Shown piece after piece: positions 42,341 to 53,379 of a stretch of DNA of 64,000 bases. Location: the NCBI GenBank assembly GCA_036924285.1, contig JAYKYS010000010.1, positions 10,701,001 through 10,765,000 on the forward strand, read 5' to 3'. Source of the DNA: Asterella californica (lineage: Eukaryota > Streptophyta > Marchantiopsida > Marchantiales > Aytoniaceae). A program made the position numbers and the translations under genes. Below the pieces are notes generated by a model. It made no database searches and was not told the DNA's origin. It saw nothing but the letters and a program-made list of their open reading frames with translations. Position 1 is the stretch's first letter, and each line of letters starts with the position of its first letter.

Positions 42341-42720
42341 GGCTAATATTTATGAAATATTTTGAGTTTTCTTATTTATTTAATATGAATATTTTATTGA
42401 ATATTTACATCTTTTCCCGATAACAGTCCCGGTAAGTTGATCTTGCATGCATATACAATACGACGTTGTGTTTTCCTATTTCTATTTTATATTTCTATTT
42501 CTATTAACTTCCATGTCTTCTTCGCTATTATTCAGTTTGCTGGCTCTAGCAGTTTGGCCATTGATCACTCCCCAGAATACATTTCAGGATGCTGATCACC
42601 ACCCGATCACATTCTATCAAATTTATTACCTGACTTTTCCCAAAGAAAATGTTAGGTAATAAACTAAAACTTTGCATATTACCTTCTCCGTAATGAGATG
42701 GAAGAGGTGAATAAATAAAC
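42341..42720. repeat. Dispersed copy of the hairpin repeat, in inverted halves
   Basis: 42341-42440 read on the minus strand matches the unit opening (TACCGGGACTGTTATCGGGA then ATGTAAATATT). 42622-42663 on the plus strand holds the hairpin TTTATTACCTGAC...GTTAGGTAATAAA (12 of 13 pairs Watson-Crick, one G-T). The two halves face each other with about 180 bp between. Confidence 0.6.
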
Positions 42721-43910
42721 AAGCATGTGAAAAAGCATCACATCTGTCCCTAAAAAAGAGACAAGACCAGAGGAAAAAGCCAGACGTGAGCTGACCAATA
42801 GCAAAGAGAAAGGGGGTGATTCATTTGACAAACTGGCGGAATGTATGCCTGCAGCTTAGTTTTAATAATTAGTGAAAGCTAAAATGCATCCCAAACTTCC
42901 TTTTAGAACATTATCTTTTTGAAATTCCATGCCTTGCTACAACTGGTAGAATGCAGCTTACAGTTTTGTATAACTTCGATGTCTTTGTCAAACATCAAAA
43001 GTCGTCCTCCATGATTTATTAGGACTATCCTTGCCTTAATTTCCATATGGGAAAACAGTCAGAGCGGAAAGAACATGCGAGTTATGGAGTCTCCGTTGAT
43101 AATTGACTTGGAGTTGGCTCCTCTTAAAGTTTTCAACTTCCAGGAATATTACCGTGTGTAGATATCACAGTGCGCGTCAAAACTTCGTGATGAGATGATT
43201 CCTGCAGTCATGTTCACGAAAGCTCTTGTGACAGATTCCAAGAGATCATAATGCTTGAGGAATTTGATTCTCAAACAGTAAAGTTCCAATACATATATTC
43301 TGCAACAGCATGCCCTAGATGCAACTTCACACAAGGAAGCATATATAATATATATATTCCCTCTATGTAGATGAGTGAGAATCACTTCTCGTGAGCTACA
43401 GGAATGGAAAAGATGCGTAGCTTTCAAGTCAGCCATAGAGACTACTTATTTCGTTGTAAGAAGTGCTCTTTCTATAGGAGAATTCAGTTCTACAGCGTTC
43501 AGGCCAAAGACTTTTGTTCCGAATTACTCAAGAGATCAGAAAAACAACCTCTGATTTCTTACCAAGAAAATCAAAAGGACGCTGTTGTATGTTCAAGAAA
43601 ACGGTGCTTCTCTCTCCTAGTAAATATTGTCGGTCAGAGTACATAATACCTTTTGAACTCAGTGTGGTGTCCTTGACCTTAAGACTTCTCCCTTGATTTT
43701 GAAGTGAGCAAAAGGGGGAATGTCAAAAGTTGTGTTCAAGGGTATAAATATGCATGCCACATACACATTGGCCGGGGAGAAGAAGACGACAAGCGGGGGT
43801 GCAAGAGACAAAATACGACAAGTCGATTGACTGTACTGCTTGACATGGAGTCAAAGAACATCGTTTGATTGTTTTTTTCATTGTGTATTCTGATGTTCTA
43901 TTTAGGATAG
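42721..43910. other. AT-rich intergenic DNA
   Basis: No gene recognised. Overlapping frames at 43149-43436 (minus) and 43404-43696 (plus) carry no motif. A microsatellite (GATA/TA) follows at 43912-43935. Confidence 0.4.
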
Positions 43911-44230
43911 ATAGATAGATATATATATATATATAAGATAAATATTTTAGAATAAATTAAAAGTTTAATATATTAAATAAATAATTAATTAATTAATTAA
44001 ATATTTTTCCTATAAACATTAAATGTTAGGATAATCACAAGACGCAGATGAATCCAGAGACAACCCATAAGTCTAGATTGGGAAGATGCGCTTCACAAAA
44101 CATAATAGCGTGCTCTTGCTCTCAATAAAATTTAATGTATGGGGACGTTAATTTATTATCTAATAGAAAGGTTAGATAATAAATTAAGCATGCAACTCTC
44201 TCCATCAAGCATGCCGCGCACCCTGAAATA
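43911..44230 (+). repeat. Dispersed copy of the hairpin repeat
   Basis: Starts at the TA microsatellite, contains the central box (CAGAGACAACCCATAAG) and a perfect 16-bp inverted repeat: TTAATTTATTATCTAA at 44148-44163 and its complement at 44172-44187, with an 8-nt loop. Confidence 0.7.
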
Positions 44231-47200
44231 TGCACCATGAATCAGCGTTTGCATACAAGTTCACCTTACCAGAAGTTTATTACTTCCATTAAAAAGAAGT
44301 ACAACGTCATATGTTTTATATTCATCATGATCGATGGTTATTCATGAGCCACCACTCAAATTTGCAGTAAAGTTGATTAACATTTAAGGAATACTAGTTT
44401 TGATCCTGGAGCAAGTTTCTTTCAGGTGTGGAACCTAACCTAAAGGAAGGTACATAGTAACCCTTGATTCCACTTAGTGTGTTATATGTAATAGCATAAG
44501 CCATGGGAGGAAGAGGTTTTGCAGTCCAAAGCTACTCCCGAGGTGGAAACGAGGGAAGTGGAAATATTTAGAACTGAGAAGTCACTGTTACTACCGTGAT
44601 TTCTGCAACGTAAAGAATAAAAGAAATACAAAGTCTCGATTGTTTTAGAGGAGATCTAAGAGTCAAATTGTGTTTCTAGAAATACCATTTAAAAACATTG
44701 GCTTATTGAATTAACATATAAAATCACCATTTATCAAATGTCTTGTCTGATAAACCACTGCAGATAATGATGGTTCGTACATAAAGCCACGCCAAAATAC
44801 AAAAGAAGAAAGACTTTATATGTCCAGAATCCTCTACGTACTACATACTCCTCTAAAGAGAATGTTTTATCTAGATAAGCAATACTCTTGAGGCTTTCTC
44901 GAGGGCGGCGTATAAAGCAGGAGCCTCAGAGGTTTATGTGACATAAACAATTCATGTCTTTACGAAATCTAATCTACATGGTTCGAGCTACAAATTAACG
45001 GTAATTGCTTTAACATTTCTCTTCTTTTTGAACTATCTCTCTATCGAATCTTTAGATGTGGTTCATTAATTTCTCAGTTCTGAATCAAACCAGTATTGTA
45101 ACATATTAATTTCTCAAACCTAAACGAACCTTAAGTGTCAATTCCCACAACTCAAACCGGGTCTGAACAATGGTAAACCCTACTTAAACTGTTATCCATT
45201 AATTTCCGGAACTAATCCATATATTAACTGTGGTTTATCAGTTTTCCTAACCTATCAAGTGGTTTATGGAAATAAGATTGACGGTTCATCAAATATAATC
45301 CACTAGAAAACACAAAGGGGAAAAGGCAGAAATGGTTTATGTGTACGTGGGCCCGTGCAACTCTTCCGTAAGAATATGTTATAATGTCATTCGGGTCACT
45401 GAAGTCACTTGAGGTTTGCCCTATGCAGACGACACCCTCTACTCTGCCAGAACATGGACCACTCCACTCGATCGGCTTCTATCATGGTTGGAAGAGCTCT
45501 AGGTAACGCACTTTATTACTCTTTCTTGCTGCTTCTTCTTCTTCGATTTCTTTCCATTCTTTTCTCTTTTCTTCGTACAAGAATCGAGCGTGCGCTAACA
45601 TAGAAAAGGGATTGAAGTCTACTGACATGAAGAGTTTAGAAAAGGTCACTCATGTTTCTGTGGAGTCAGGTCCCTTATGTATTCTCTGGAAGTGGAAACT
45701 AGTGACGTCATCCAAGGTCCATTATGGTCTTCGGTGGTCCTGTTCGGATCATAGAGGTTTGTGTTGTGTCTATCAAGGGGGAGCACGAGAGGCGAGAAGA
45801 GAAATCAAGAAAGTTGTAATGGGGCGAGTCAAAAACGTTTTGTTCTTGTGGAGGTCCACTGAAACTGAAGCAAGTTAATGCTGCAAGCCTGTGCAAGGGG
45901 AGATACTCGGAACTGCCGTCAGGCTGGAATGCCCCACCTCACTCGATCACGAGCGGATCTCCACTAAAACGTAAGTCAAATCACTTCCGATGACGCAAGA
46001 ATGGAGTCAAGCAGCTCTAGAGTCCAGCCTCCAGGTATTCTTTTCAATTCTGACTAGTTAATAAACTATATTCTTGGAAAACCGTTTACGAAAAGGCAGA
46101 TTCCTCATTTTTCTGATGAGAACTGAGCGGAGCAGATGGATTCCTTCCATAAGTGCATGCTCCGGAGTCCGTACATAAGATTTCGGAGACAAAATCACTC
46201 CAACACTACTCGCATATGATGCGTTGTAATGAATGGTACTGCTCTCGAGAGAATCCACATGGAGGTAAAGCTGCAAAAGGCAGACTCGATCATGGACTTG
46301 GGTTTCCTTCCTTCATCGACATATGCAGCCAAGTCGTGTGGGGGACGATGAGAATCAAATCAGCAGTCGAGTCAAGATGTTCCGAAGTAGATCGAGGTAA
46401 GAATTTGCTGATTCAGGGACGACTTGAAGATGTCACATGTCTGTGGAAACGCTGAGACTCTTAGACACACGAAACTTAATAAGGGTCACTACTTCGTTCC
46501 ACTTGGGAAGCTTCCATATCCGTGCAGTCTTGCTTTCTTGAAACGTGGACGACGACGAATCGTATTATTTTTCTGAATCTCTAGAGCTGAAATGAGAATC
46601 GTTAAGCAAGAGAACTGTTTCCACTATCGATAGAAGTTTCAAACCTTGATTAGTCAGAGGAGAAAAGAAATGTTTAATTCTTCCTATGACCTGCTCCTCG
46701 TACGCTGAGGGGAGGTTCTGTTTTAAAGTAAGTCCGAACACCCCCAAGGTCCAAGTGACAACAACAAGAAGAAAAGGTTCTTCAGTCTACTACAAGGGGA
46801 AAAGTTTTCCCCTAATGTTCATTGTTTCTAGAGAACCTAGAAAGTATAAACAACATGGAGAGCACCAACGAGTCAATAGGCAAATGATCGCACAAACATC
46901 TTATAAAAGATTTCAAACATCTTGTCAAACACCCATAAACATCTCAAAGATCTTATCGTATAAAGAAGGACGTCCAAGGGTCCAGCCGCAAATTATTTGT
47001 TTTGACGATTTTACAAAAGTAGTCCTCGGACCCTAACCCTAGTATACGAGCTGGACTTGTAGTTTGTTTTTACAATGAGTAGTCTAACTGGATTTAGTTT
47101 CAATAATCTATATCTACATCTGTTAATTAATCTGATTTAAGTTGGTAATTAAGAGATATTTGATCCATTGCTGCCAACTAACACTTTACGATCTGAATGA

Positions 47201-47660
47201 ATTACAATTGTCATGATGGATTGTGAAGTTATGACTAGCGGGAATTGATTTGCATATGATCATAAGTAATTGGTCGTTGAAAGCTTCACGTTTTGACAGA
47301 TGCATACCTCTCATGTCTGAAGTTAATGTGTGTTTATATCTCACATCAGTTGTCTCAACTCGGGAACTCAAATACGAAAGATTCATGGACTAGATGGGAT
47401 GACATCGGAGGTGATACAAACAATCTGGGTCGTCATGAGGGACAATTTGACTGAAGTCATACAGACGTACTGAGCAATTACAAGCTGATTTAGAAAATGA
47501 AGAAATTGGTCATAAAACTCCTTACCAAAGAAGGTGAACTTCAATTGCTGAAGAACTGAAAACCTGTCTCCGTGCTAAATTCATCATACAACGGGTTGAG
47601 CAAACTGTTGGTAAACATGGTGAGAATAAGCATCCCCAACGTCCCTGTACAGTGAATTTC
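44231..47660. other. Intergenic DNA with one possible LINE remnant
   Basis: Nothing convincingly genic. 45004-45300 is a degenerate short-period repeat rich in TTAATTTCTCA words. At 45385-45500 one plus-strand frame reads GLPYADDTLYSARTW followed by a Leu-rich helix. This resembles the YADD catalytic block of a LINE reverse transcriptase, but no flanking RT motifs were found. Confidence 0.35.
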
Positions 47661-47960
47661 GTTTTCTCTTATCAGAAAACGTGTAAGTGTTATAAAAATT
47701 ATTGTAATAAATTACAATAAAAAATCAAAATTATTTATAAAAATTATATGTTAATCTCTCCGGGAGTAGCCAATTGACCCAGACAGAACCCATAAGTGAA
47801 GAGCGGGCTGAGGCCTTCCTGGAGGTATACGTCCGGGAGTGAAATTGTCATTACGCGTCATTTAACAGAGACATTAATATATATTTCTAACCCTTCTCAT
47901 CGGAAGGATTAGAAACATATATTAAACACCCATGTACACTTGAGTGTACATGGGTGAATA
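47661..47960 (+). repeat. Dispersed copy of the hairpin repeat, with 30-bp palindrome
   Basis: Opens with TTATCAGAAAACGTGTAAG, contains CCAGACAGAACCCATAAG, then a 17-bp inverted repeat (47874-47890 and 47909-47925, 16 of 17 pairing). Next is a perfect 14-bp stem with a 2-nt loop (47927-47956). Confidence 0.75.
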
Positions 47961-48649
47961 AATAAGCAGTCTTCAGGGGATGCATGCCAGCTATCGTCGA
48001 GCCCCAACATAAAAGGTCTGTGAAGGAAAGACATATACATGACAACATCATAACCCTCAAAATGTGCCAAGATTGGATCTAAGCAACTATGCTTATTCAC
48101 AAGAGGTGGTGGCGGTGGACGGTTAATGCGAAAGGTTTGCCGAAGATTCTGTGAAATTCCAGAAGAGAGAGAGTTTCTCTGTGCTCTGATCTGCAGGAGG
48201 AATTGTAGAGTTGGAAGAAACGATAAAGACATTGTCACGGAGATTGTATGTTGTCTCTATTATCAAGCCTTGCCAAGCTAATGCACTATCAATCAGCGCT
48301 ATTAGGGCCACTCTAACCTGAGCTTTACGGCAATCGACGTAAATAAATTTTATAGCCTCCGGACGTAAACGTTACGTACCATCTCTAGAGGTGGTACGTA
48401 AAATATTTACTTCTTTGGAAGTAACTCTTGTAATATGATTGCTATTATAATCTGATATGGTAGTTGGAAGTAAATACACATCAAAGAATTCACCGCGTGT
48501 TCGAAGTTTGAAGGTCTGCAAGTTCAAGTAGGGTTTCTCAGTTGAGACACCCAACCCCATTTCATCTCACGCTTCAGTGAGCATTGTGAGGTCCATCTTT
48601 CATTCTTTGTTGTCACCATACTGCGATTGACAGAGAAGCAACAGATTGC
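47961..48649. other. Non-coding stretch before the Harbinger remnant
   Basis: No gene recognised. A near-perfect palindrome lies at 48374-48399 (ACGTACCA ... TGGTACGT around CTCTAGAG). Confidence 0.4.
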
Positions 48650-50015
48650 TAAAATTATCGAGGATAGTTTAGAGATGAAGATTTTGTTTGATTCTTCTCG
48701 TGATGAAAAAAAAGAACTCTTTTATTCTTTTGACGACGATGCCGGTTCCAGTGACAAGGATGTGGAATTGTGAGAATTTGACTCGGATGATGAACTCATT
48801 GATTTTTATTGTGTATTATACGGTTCTAGATATATACAAAATCGGAGTGGATATGTGAAATCCTCAGATTTTATAGAGAACTATTTTAATGATCTTCCAT
48901 CAAAATTTTTCAAACAGTTGATCAGAATGGATAAAAATTCTTTTTTCTTTTACTAAGTTTGACTGAGAAGCATCCTGTATTTCACAACGAAAGTACATGT
49001 GCACAAACTCCAATAGCAATGCAGTTAGTGGTTGCTCTTGATCGTTTCAGTCACGATGAAAACGGGGTATGTTTGGCAAGGAGTCTATTTCTCTACAGGT
49101 TAGTAGAATGAACTCTAGTAATTTGTACTACTTGGGTGATTACGGTTTTACATTATGTTTTGAAAGAAATTATGAGATGACCAAATAGTGCAGAGAGAAA
49201 GCAGACCAGCAACGAGTTTGCAGGAAAAGATTTTCTAGGATGAATAAGACTAATATATGAGATCTTGTTGCCCCTCTCTCAACGTCCTAAAATCGACGAG
49301 AAAACTTATTTTGATAAAAAAATGACTATTCAATGAATGCTCAGATTGTGTGTGATCATCATCACAAAATCATTTCCTTTCACACTTAATTATACAGGTG
49401 TTTCATTTGTCACAGCATTTGTTATCGATATAATGTGTTCCATTGTAATTATTTTATTGTTTTTCTCTTTTGCAAAGATGCTAGGAAGTTGACAAGATCT
49501 TATTTGTTTTAAAAGATCATCACTGTGGAGAAACATATATTTGACATGAGTTTTTGATAATAATCGGTATCTGATAGGATTATGGATATATCTCATAATT
49601 TGACATTGTACTCATTCCTATCAGGAGTAGCAAGAGATGTGATAGGGAGAAGAAAACTATTTAACTTCTGTATAGCCATGCTCGAGATACAAACGAGCAC
49701 TACACATGTGTCTTAAAATCTTGTTGATATTCTTTGAGAGAGTTATGAACTGAATAAAAAGAGAGTTCTAGTAATGCATACACGATCCGCTAGATAACTT
49801 GTTGTATCTTGCTATATAATTTTCTTTTAGATTTTAACGACCACTTGACAGATGAGGACGAAGAGTACATAGATGAAGCTCATTTTGTTGGAAATATTAG
49901 AAATATTAGTAGTCAAAGACTGCGCCAGCTTGGATTACATATGAGAGAACGTGTAAAAAATCATTGCTTAAGCTTCCATAGATCATCAGGAAGATTGTTA
50001 AATCATGAAGATTGA
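48650..50015 (+). pseudogene. PIF/Harbinger transposase remnant
   Basis: An N-terminal part (about 48815-49105) reads, across one frameshift, YVKSSDFIENYFNDLPSKFF, then EKHPVFHNESTCAQTPIAMQ and LVVALDRFSHDENG. This is the HPVFHNxS...QLAVALxRFGxxGNG signature of HARBI1-like nucleases. The 3' part (49790-50015) has TCCILLYNFLLDFND, the CCxLHN landmark with His replaced by Tyr or Leu, followed by an acidic tail. The catalytic DDE region between them is not readable. The family cuts and pastes DNA with TA-rich 3-bp targets. Terminal repeats were not found. Confidence 0.75.
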
Positions 50016-50540
50016 TCTTTGAAATAAATACTGACGTTCCTCTCTCAGGGTGGAACATGTTCCTCTCAGTGATTTTAGTTATTTTTACAACGCTGTCGTG
50101 GTGAGAGTCTTTCTTGGGGAGGGCGGACCTCCTGACTATGATAGATCAAAGAGAAATGACCAGAAAGGAAAATAGGTCGATGCAGACGATGTAATCTCAA
50201 AACACAGCCTCTTGTGCCCACCAATTGCAAAACAAACACTCAAGCACGCACTCAGGTACACAAATGTGTCTCTCCGGAGTAGAAATAGCTTTATTTCAGC
50301 GTCAACTGCTTCACTGTTAAGAAAATATCTCTCTCCTCCTCTCCTAAGTCCTTCTCAGCTGAAAATTCCAAGGAATTTGATCTTACGACAACCAAAGCCT
50401 TGTCAAAAATGATCTCTTTCCAATAAACCACCTCTGTCAGTTCAATTCTACTCCTTCCAAACCTCAAAACTGTGTAACATATGAGGTTCTTGTCTCCAAA
50501 ACACTTTCTTGCCTCTCTCACGATCTCCCCTGCTCACTCC

Positions 50541-50755
50541 ACTCAATTCTGTCAGAAAAATCGATCCCCGCTCAGCCTCCAAATTTCTCAGCGTCTCCTC
50601 TCCTCAATCCACTCAATTCTGTCAGAAAAATTGACCCCCACTCAGCCTCCAAGTTTCTCAGCGTCTCTTCTCCTCAATCCACTCAATTCTGTCAAAAAAA
50701 TCGACCCCCACTCAGCCTCCAAGTTTCTCAGCGTCTCCTCTCCTCAATCCCTAAT
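50541..50755. repeat. Three 70-bp tandem repeats in the E1' LTR
   Basis: ACTCAATTCTGTCA starts at 50541, 50611 and 50681, an exact 70-bp period. Units differ by a few bases. The E1 LTR lacks this expansion, which explains part of the length difference between the two LTRs. Confidence 0.9.
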
Positions 50756-51310
50756 TCTCCTCCTTTTTCCTCCTTCCGCCTCAGTTCTCTCAAAAAACTC
50801 CCTTGAAAAGTGTTCCCCGATCTCCAGCCGTCGCAGGTATTAAACTTAAAAGTTAAGGCCCCAGCTTAAGCTGCCCCCCTGCTGTCCTTATGCGTACAGA
50901 GCATTATTTACAAAGTTGACCCCTTTTTAATACAAGTTTCATAGTTGTCTCCACAAACTCTACCCCTACACTAATAAAGGTTCACATAACCTCATTCTCC
51001 ATCGCAAGCCTACTCGATGCTTATTTAACTAATTAGCAAAAGTTTCCTGTGCTCTTGATGCCATCCTGAATATACTACAAGCCGTCCAATGTAGGCCGAA
51101 GCCCTAACACTTATGAGGCTGCCCCACAGGGCTTACAGCCCCCCCATATGCGCACCAGGTATCTCCCATAGTATATTCAGGATGGCATGCGGAGGCTTAG
51201 GCCAAGAAGCCCACGATTATACCGGTCTCCCGCCCCTAGGTATACAGGACATGGCTGCATACCCAACATAGACTCCCATCCGGGAGGCCAACATGCCAGA
51301 ATAGGAACCA

Positions 51311-51377
51311 GAGGTCAGGAGGGATTGATCCTGAGACCACTTCCCTCCTAGGCAGGCGCCCTATCACTGGGATGGCC
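51311..51377 (-). repeat. tRNA-like (SINE-like) segment in the E1' LTR
   Basis: Minus strand: ATCCCAGTGATAGGGCG (A-box-like, compare tRNA AGCTCAGTTGGTAGAGCG), then GGATCAATCCC with GATCAATCC fitting the B-box pattern GWTCRANNC. The place within the LTR is the same as in E1. Confidence 0.55.
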
Positions 51378-51923
51378 TTTGGTTCCGTTCAAAAAGGTTT
51401 TACAGTCTATACATATGCTTTACTAAGGAAATCTTCCTGTAAAGTCTTTACTAGCCTTTTCTATGCTAACTTCTCTATACAACTCCGTTTTTAATGAATA
51501 AGGAGTCAAAACTATAGTATTCATGAACACCTACACACCCACGCTATCAGATTATGAGTTCGAGTCTCGAGCCAGAATTGACGGATTTCTCTCTTTCACA
51601 TATTTCACAGCCTAAAACTCGTACTAACTATTGCTTAAAACACTTTCTGTCAAAACTAGAAGCATGAGGTCGCTCTCCTCGTCGAGCTTTACATTCTGGT
51701 GTCTTTCGACTCCCTCAGGGGTGATATTCCAACCCAAGCTAGGGGGCAGCTTGTCAAGCATGGCCCTAGCTTAGCTCCTGCCTAGCTTGTTAAGCTGCAG
51801 GGCAGCTTCCTTTACACAATATAGAAAAAAATCTCTTTGCATTACTTTTCACTGTACAGACCTATGTACAATACGACATTCACCCCCTCCAAACCTGCAC
51901 ATCCTCTGGTATGTGCCAATCCG

Positions 51924-52905
51924 TCATTGACCCTCGTGGTCCTCCAAATCGTCTTCGCTGTCCTCGACCGCCTCAGAAAGGTCTTCATTTGCTCCTGTCT
52001 GCTCTGAACCTAAGAACTCAGCTAGCTCCACAGTCTCCCCTCTCTTTTTGAATAGCTTCACTCGTTTCCCAGCAACTGGAAGTCTTAAATGCGTACCATC
52101 TAGCTCTTGCAAGGAATAAGTAGCATTCTGATGTACATCTGAGACAAGGTACGGGCCAAACCACCTTCTCGAAAACTTTCGAACTGTAGAGTGTTGGTTC
52201 TCCAATGTGCTGTCGTATACCAACACCCAGTCCCCAACTTGTATCGGTTTTGGACGAAGTCTATGAGTCTTATCAAACCTCTCCTTGTTCCCAAGTCGAG
52301 CCGCCTTCAGCCGGAGCTGCGCTTCAGCGAGATCCTCCTCTCTACATTCTAGCTGTCTGATTCATAGTGAGAGAAGTTGCACACGGTCCACATTGTCCTC
52401 CCATGGCAAGGTAGCCCAGGTAGGAAAGTCTTCTTCTGCTGGCATCATCGGTTTCTGCCCTAACATCAACTCAACAGGCATGTACCCTGTAGTCGAACAA
52501 TGAGTTGTTCTATCTGCCCATAAAGCAAAAGGGAGTAACCTAGGCCACTCTCTATGCTTACCATCACACGCCTTCACCAAAGCCTAAACTATCGATGAAT
52601 GTCCTCGTTCGCTCTTGCCAATCCCCTCTGGATTCATCGCAATAGTAAGCTTGAGCTTCACACCATATCGAGCAAAAAACTCTTTCGCTTCCGTACCCCG
52701 TAGTTCTCCTCTATCTGCCCGTAGCCTTCCTACAAACCCATACCTACAGATAATATCTTCAAGAACAAACTTACATATCCCCTCTGTGGTCTTCGTCCTC
52801 AAAGCTCGCCCTTCTACAAAGTTGGAGAGATCCTCACGAGCCAGAACCAAATATCGCATGCCTCATAACTCCAGAGGCACCACCACGGATGATTGCCGAT
52901 ATTCT
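51924..52905 (-). pseudogene. E1' integrase (core and C-terminal part)
   Basis: The reading starts near 52905 and contains YLVLAREDLSNFVEGRALRT, LRADRGELRGTEAKEFF (second catalytic Asp), and NPEGIGKSERGH (third acidic residue region). After a stop come LLPFALWADRTTH and LGQKPMMP (52580-52362). A frameshifted linker follows, then 52226-51924 with RKFSRRWFGPYLVSD, ATYSLQELDGTHLRLPVAG and a long acidic tail. The first catalytic Asp lies beyond the truncation. Integrase function is therefore lost. Confidence 0.88.
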
Positions 52906-53379
52906 TGATAGGAGAATTGTCTATCAACAATACGTCTTGGTACTCACATTCTGCTTGTAAAGAATATTCATATCTTTGAGAAATAAATATTCTCTTTGGT
53001 CAGATTCTCTCATAATCTTGAAAGAAGGACACCAAGTTTGACTCAATAAGAGACAATTGTCATCCTAAAATATATCAAGTCACAGTTAGATACAATATCT
53101 AAACTTCAGTATGTAAAAATACATTGAAGAATTATCCATAATTTCTTTTTGAAGAATAATCACATGTCCCATAGTCATGGGGAGGTAACTGAGAGTAGTT
53201 CCTCACCAAAGCAGCTAAATTAACTGTATTATGTGATGTCTAAAACATCAACACATCTTCAGACAAGCATCCACGAACTCCCTCATGTCTTCTCGAGCGG
53301 ATGCAAGTTCAGCCTCACTACTCCCCACCTTCATGAGCAACCCATTCGAATCAAGGACAAGTGTTTTTTTTTTAGATCT
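52906..53379. other. Stretch beyond the E1' truncation
   Basis: AT-rich, no gene or repeat recognised. It is the flank of the truncated E1' or of the neighbouring decayed gene. Confidence 0.4.

Larger units (their letters stand above)
50094..51878 (-). repeat. E1' 3' LTR
   Basis: TG...CA limits: on the minus strand it starts TGTCGTATTGTACATAGG directly after the polypurine tract (51879-51900) and ends CACCACGACA at 50094. It is 1785 bp. It contains a 70-bp tandem repeat (50541-50755) and the tRNA-like segment at 51311-51377, ~505 bp from its start. Confidence 0.85.
50094..52905 (-). mobile_element. E1': second, 5'-truncated copy of E1
   Basis: On the minus strand the order is integrase core, integrase tail, polypurine tract, 3' LTR (51878 to 50094). 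Similarity to E1 stops at about 52905, near the integrase core entry. The left end is the exact LTR terminus TGTCGTGGTGAG. It is better preserved than E1 in the integrase. Confidence 0.85.

Noticed and set aside
46686..47036. 116-residue plus-strand frame
   Set aside because: No motif, composition like the surrounding intergenic DNA, no support from a second copy.
50541..50755. CRISPR-like array
   Set aside because: Contiguous 70-bp tandem repeats without spacers in a plant LTR.
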